Positions 5,749 through 8,061 of a stretch of 8,061 bases of DNA are shown here, piece by piece. Source of the stretch: Candidatus Brevibacterium intestinigallinarum (GTDB lineage Bacteria; Actinomycetota; Actinomycetes; Actinomycetales; Brevibacteriaceae); assembly GCA_019117325.1 (NCBI GenBank), contig DWZY01000039.1, forward strand, positions 1-8,061, in the 5' to 3' direction. The stretch's first letter is position 1. Every line of letters starts with the position of its first letter. The notes beneath the pieces were generated by a model. The model was not told the DNA's origin and ran no database searches. It was given only the letters and a program-made list of their open reading frames with translations. A program made the position numbers and the translations under genes.

Positions 5749-6450
5749 ATGCACGACGAGTCCACTGCCGAGGCCGCGGCCGGGGAGGCGGGCCAGCTCG
5801 CCTCGACCGGCCCCGGCCTCGGCGGCGGGCCCGCGGCGACCACACCGGGGGCCCGCACGGGAGCGGGGCAGGAACGGGGCCGGCGGGCGAAGGATGCGAT
5901 CCTCGCCGCCGCGATCGACTGCCTCCTGGAGGACGGGTACGCGGCGACGACGACGCTGCGGGTGCAGCAGCGGGCGGGGGTCTCCCGCGGCAAGCTGCTC
6001 CACCACTTCCCCTCGAAGCAGGTGCTGCTGGCGTCTGCCGTCATCCGCCTCATGGAGGAGCGGCTGGACGCGGCGCAGACCGCGGATCTCACGGGCGCAC
6101 CCGACGAGGACGACGTGCCCGCGCGCGCCCGCTGGGCGGTGCGCCGCATGTGGGAGTCGTTCTTCGCAGACAACTTCTGGGCGGCGATGGAGATCTGGAT
6201 CGCCGCGCGCACGGACGCGGACCTCGCCGCGGACCTCGTCGAGCACGAGCGGCGCGTGCTGCGCCGCGTGCGGGAGAGCTACACGCAGATGTTCGGCGCG
6301 GTGCTCGCGGAGGCTCCCGGATTCGCCCGCCGGCTGGACCTCGCCTTCACGAGCATGCGCGGGATGGCGCTCACCTACACGTTCTCCGGCCGCGACCATC
6401 GCACGGAGCCCCTGCTCGAGTCCTGGGCCGACATGTTCCTCGGCCGATGA
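5749..6450 (+). CDS. TetR/AcrR-family transcriptional regulator
   Basis: A 233-residue one-domain-plus-ligand-domain repressor of the TetR family. The DNA-binding part is at about 45-95: RRAKDAILAAAIDCLLEDGY forms helix 1, and ATTTLRVQQRAGVSRGKLLHHFPSK (in pieces, 66-90) the helix-turn-helix, with the family's HHFPSK ending. The rest is helical with the aromatic-rich MWESFFADNFWAAMEIWIAART region (134-154), a likely ligand pocket. The first 43 residues are Ala/Gly/Pro-rich, low in complexity, and unusual for the family, but there is no other ATG, GTG or clear start nearer the domain. No ribosome site is visible at the ATG. It sits in the operon after the SDR and overlaps the next gene by ATGA. 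By position it is a candidate acyl-CoA-sensing repressor of this locus, with the palindrome at 4867-4884 as a possible site; the ligand is unknown. Confidence 0.9.
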   Translation: MHDESTAEAAAGEAGQLASTGPGLGGGPAATTPGARTGAGQERGRRAKDAILAAAIDCLLEDGYAATTTLRVQQRAGVSRGKLLHHFPSKQVLLASAVIRLMEERLDAAQTADLTGAPDEDDVPARARWAVRRMWESFFADNFWAAMEIWIAARTDADLAADLVEHERRVLRRVRESYTQMFGAVLAEAPGFARRLDLAFTSMRGMALTYTFSGRDHRTEPLLESWADMFLGR

Positions 6451-7412
6451 GCACGACCCCCGCACCCGGCCCTGACCTCTCCCGGCTGCGCCTGCCGCTC
6501 ATCGTCGCGCCGATGCTGCGCGTCTCCGACGTGCGGCTCACTGCGGCGGCCCTGCGCGCCGGGGTCGTGGGCGCCTTCCCCACCCTCAACGCGCGGTCGG
6601 AGTCCGGGCTGCGCGACTGGCTGGACGAGCTGGGCCGGGTGCAGGCGGACTCCCGGGGCCTCCTCTGCCCCAACCTGGTCATGGCCGATGCGGACGCGGC
6701 CCGGCACGCGCAGCTCATCGCGGAATCCGACGCCCGGATGGTCATCACCTCCGTGGGCTCGCCCGCTCCCGTCACCGCCCTGTTCGCCGAGGCCGGGGTC
6801 GCCGTGTTCGCCGACGTCGCCACGGTCGCCCACGCCCGCAAGGCGGTGGCGGCCGGTGCCACGGGGCTCGTCCTGCTGACGGCCGGGGCCGGCGGGCAGA
6901 CCGGGTGGCTCAACCCCTTCGCCTTCATCACCGCTGTCCGGGCGTTCTTCGACGGCCCCGTCGTGCTGGCCGGAGGCATGACCGGCGGACGCAGCATCGC
7001 CGCCGCCCGCGTGGCCGGCTACGACCTCGCGTACTCCGGCACCCCCTTCATCGCGAGCAAGGAGAGCCCGGCCGGCGCGGCGCACAAGCGCGCGATCGTC
7101 GAGTCGGATCCGGACGGGGTCCTCCTGACGAAGGCCTTCACCGGCCTGCAGACGAACATGCTGACGGCCTCGATCCGGGCCGCGGGCCTGGATCCCGCGC
7201 GGCTCGACGAGGAGGCGACCCCGGAATCCGCCGCAGCGCTGTTCGGCAATGCGGCGCGCGGGGACGGGCCCCGGCGCTGGGCGGACGTCCACTCGGCCGG
7301 GCACTCCGTGGCGGGAGTGCGCGCGGTGCGCCCCGTCGCGCAGATCATCGATGACCTGGCGCGCGAGTACACGGATGCGCTCGCACCGCTGGGCGACGGA
7401 GCAGCCCCCTAG
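6447..7412 (+). CDS. Nitronate monooxygenase-like FMN protein with Gln at the catalytic His position
   Basis: A 321-residue TIM-barrel flavoprotein of the nitronate monooxygenase / 2-nitropropane dioxygenase family, also related to FabK enoyl reductases. Visible are LPLIVAPMLRVS (16-27) with the FMN-contacting APM, TSVGSP (101-106), the active-site segment LLTAGAGGQTG (143-153), VVLAGGM (172-178), and the phosphate-binding SGTPFIASKES (197-207). Characterised enzymes have AGGHxG, in which His (His152 in Pseudomonas aeruginosa PA4202) abstracts the proton from the nitro compound; here the residue is Gln151. FMN binding looks intact, so the protein is probably active but maybe not on nitronates. 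The start overlaps the TetR stop as ATGA, implying translational coupling; no separate ribosome site is seen. The gene lies between the regulator and the acyl-CoA synthetase, so a role on an acyl or acyl-CoA intermediate, or detoxification of a by-product, is possible. Confidence 0.85.
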   Translation: MSTTPAPGPDLSRLRLPLIVAPMLRVSDVRLTAAALRAGVVGAFPTLNARSESGLRDWLDELGRVQADSRGLLCPNLVMADADAARHAQLIAESDARMVITSVGSPAPVTALFAEAGVAVFADVATVAHARKAVAAGATGLVLLTAGAGGQTGWLNPFAFITAVRAFFDGPVVLAGGMTGGRSIAAARVAGYDLAYSGTPFIASKESPAGAAHKRAIVESDPDGVLLTKAFTGLQTNMLTASIRAAGLDPARLDEEATPESAAALFGNAARGDGPRRWADVHSAGHSVAGVRAVRPVAQIIDDLAREYTDALAPLGDGAAP

Positions 7413-7447
7413 ACCAGACCCACCACCCCACAGAGACGGAGCAATCA

Positions 7448-8061
7448 ATGGAGATCGCATCACATCTCACCGGCCCCACGATCGGCGCCCAGTCCCGGCG
7501 CATCCTGGAGCGGCACCCCCAGCGGGTGGCGTTCGTCGATGCGACCGGCGAGCACACGTATGCGGAGGTCCTCGACCTCATCGGCCGGTACCAGGCGGTG
7601 CTCGCGCAGGCCGGGCTGCACCGCGGGGACGGTGTCGCCGCACTGGGCGCCAACCGCTTCGAGGTCTGGGCGCTGGGCATCGCGGTGCAGTCGCTGGGCC
7701 TCTACGTCACCTGGCTGCACCCGATGGGCGGAGCCGCCGACCAGATCTTCCAGATCGAGGACGCGCGGGTGTCCGCCCTGGTGGTCGATGAGACCAACCA
7801 TCCGGAGCGCAGCCGCGAGCTCACGGACTTCGCCGCCGAGGCGGGTCTGCGGACCTGGACCTTCAGTCCGGCCGAGTTCGCGGATGATCTCGAGACCGCC
7901 GCGCGCGCAGTGGGTTCCCAGCCCTTCCGCGACGAGGGACGGCACGACGACCGGGCCGTCCTCAACTACACGGGCGGGACGACCGGCCGTCCCAAGGGCG
8001 TGACGCGGCGGCAGTTCAACATGGGACCGTCCACCGCGGACATCCTCGCGGACTTCGAGCT
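7448..8061 (+). CDS. AMP-forming acyl-CoA synthetase, N-terminal part, runs off window
   Basis: The frame opens at ATG 7448 with GGAG (7438-7441) six bases upstream and runs to the edge without a stop: 204 complete codons out of an expected 500-550. The family would activate a carboxylic acid to acyl-CoA via an acyl-adenylate. The ATP-binding P-loop is present as NYTGGTTGRPKGV (173-185), with Gly where most members have Ser in TSGTTG. The earlier LGANRFEVWALGIAVQSLG region (67-85) matches the usual xNxxEx5GxxxxG pattern before the P-loop. No hydrophobic membrane segment is seen. It follows the flavoprotein gene by 35 bases with no terminator between, so it is in the same operon. The substrate-specifying C-terminal part is missing here; a fatty, branched or aromatic acid ligase are all possible. 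Confidence 0.92.
   Translation, partial: MEIASHLTGPTIGAQSRRILERHPQRVAFVDATGEHTYAEVLDLIGRYQAVLAQAGLHRGDGVAALGANRFEVWALGIAVQSLGLYVTWLHPMGGAADQIFQIEDARVSALVVDETNHPERSRELTDFAAEAGLRTWTFSPAEFADDLETAARAVGSQPFRDEGRHDDRAVLNYTGGTTGRPKGVTRRQFNMGPSTADILADFE

Noticed and set aside
6375..7463. Minus-strand open frames opposite the flavoprotein gene
   Set aside because: Antisense shadows of a well-conserved plus-strand gene.
1..8061. tRNA/rRNA genes, CRISPR arrays, insertion sequences, toxin-antitoxin or phage-defence genes
   Set aside because: No tRNA cloverleaf, regularly spaced repeats, transposase motifs or defence domains were seen on either strand, and intergenic space is limited to two gaps below 200 bases plus short junctions.

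Overview
The window is high-GC DNA (roughly two thirds G+C by eye, not computed) with strongly G/C-biased third codon positions, purine-rich Shine-Dalgarno sites and a mycobacterial/micrococcal style of acyl-CoA enzymes. This fits a high-GC Actinomycetota, perhaps of the Micrococcales; I cannot name the genus. Gene density is about 95% and there are no RNA genes, insertion sequences or CRISPR arrays that I can see.

Layout. On the minus strand, reading from about 4810 down to 1, there is a thiolase (3668-4810), an LCAD-like acyl-CoA dehydrogenase (2455-3627), a 197-base intergenic region with a strong hairpin and several dyads, then a TRAP transporter: small permease dctQ (1718-2257), large permease dctM (129-1670), and the first 21 codons of a probable secreted protein (1-64), most likely the substrate-binding subunit dctP cut by the window edge. 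On the plus strand, from 4979 rightward, there is an SDR of the type II 3-hydroxyacyl-CoA dehydrogenase (HSD10) kind (4979-5731), a TetR-family regulator (5749-6450), a nitronate monooxygenase-like flavoprotein (6447-7412) and the N-terminal part of an AMP-forming acyl-CoA synthetase (7448 to the edge). The two arms diverge from one 168-base control region (4811-4978).

How it fits together (inference). The genes read as one catabolic locus for a carboxylic acid: a TRAP transporter takes the acid up, the acyl-CoA synthetase activates it, the acyl-CoA dehydrogenase makes the 2-enoyl-CoA, an enoyl-CoA hydratase that is not in the window would hydrate it, the HSD10-type dehydrogenase oxidises the 3-hydroxyacyl-CoA, and the thiolase releases acetyl- or propionyl-CoA. 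The TetR protein is a good candidate for an acyl-CoA-responsive repressor of both arms. The odd member is the nitronate monooxygenase-like protein, which carries Gln where characterised enzymes have the catalytic His.

The most interesting points are this coupling of a TRAP transporter to a compact beta-oxidation set, the His-to-Gln change in the flavoprotein, and the unexplained palindromes in the two intergenic regions and at the SDR/TetR junction. Nothing here looks like a defence system or mobile element.
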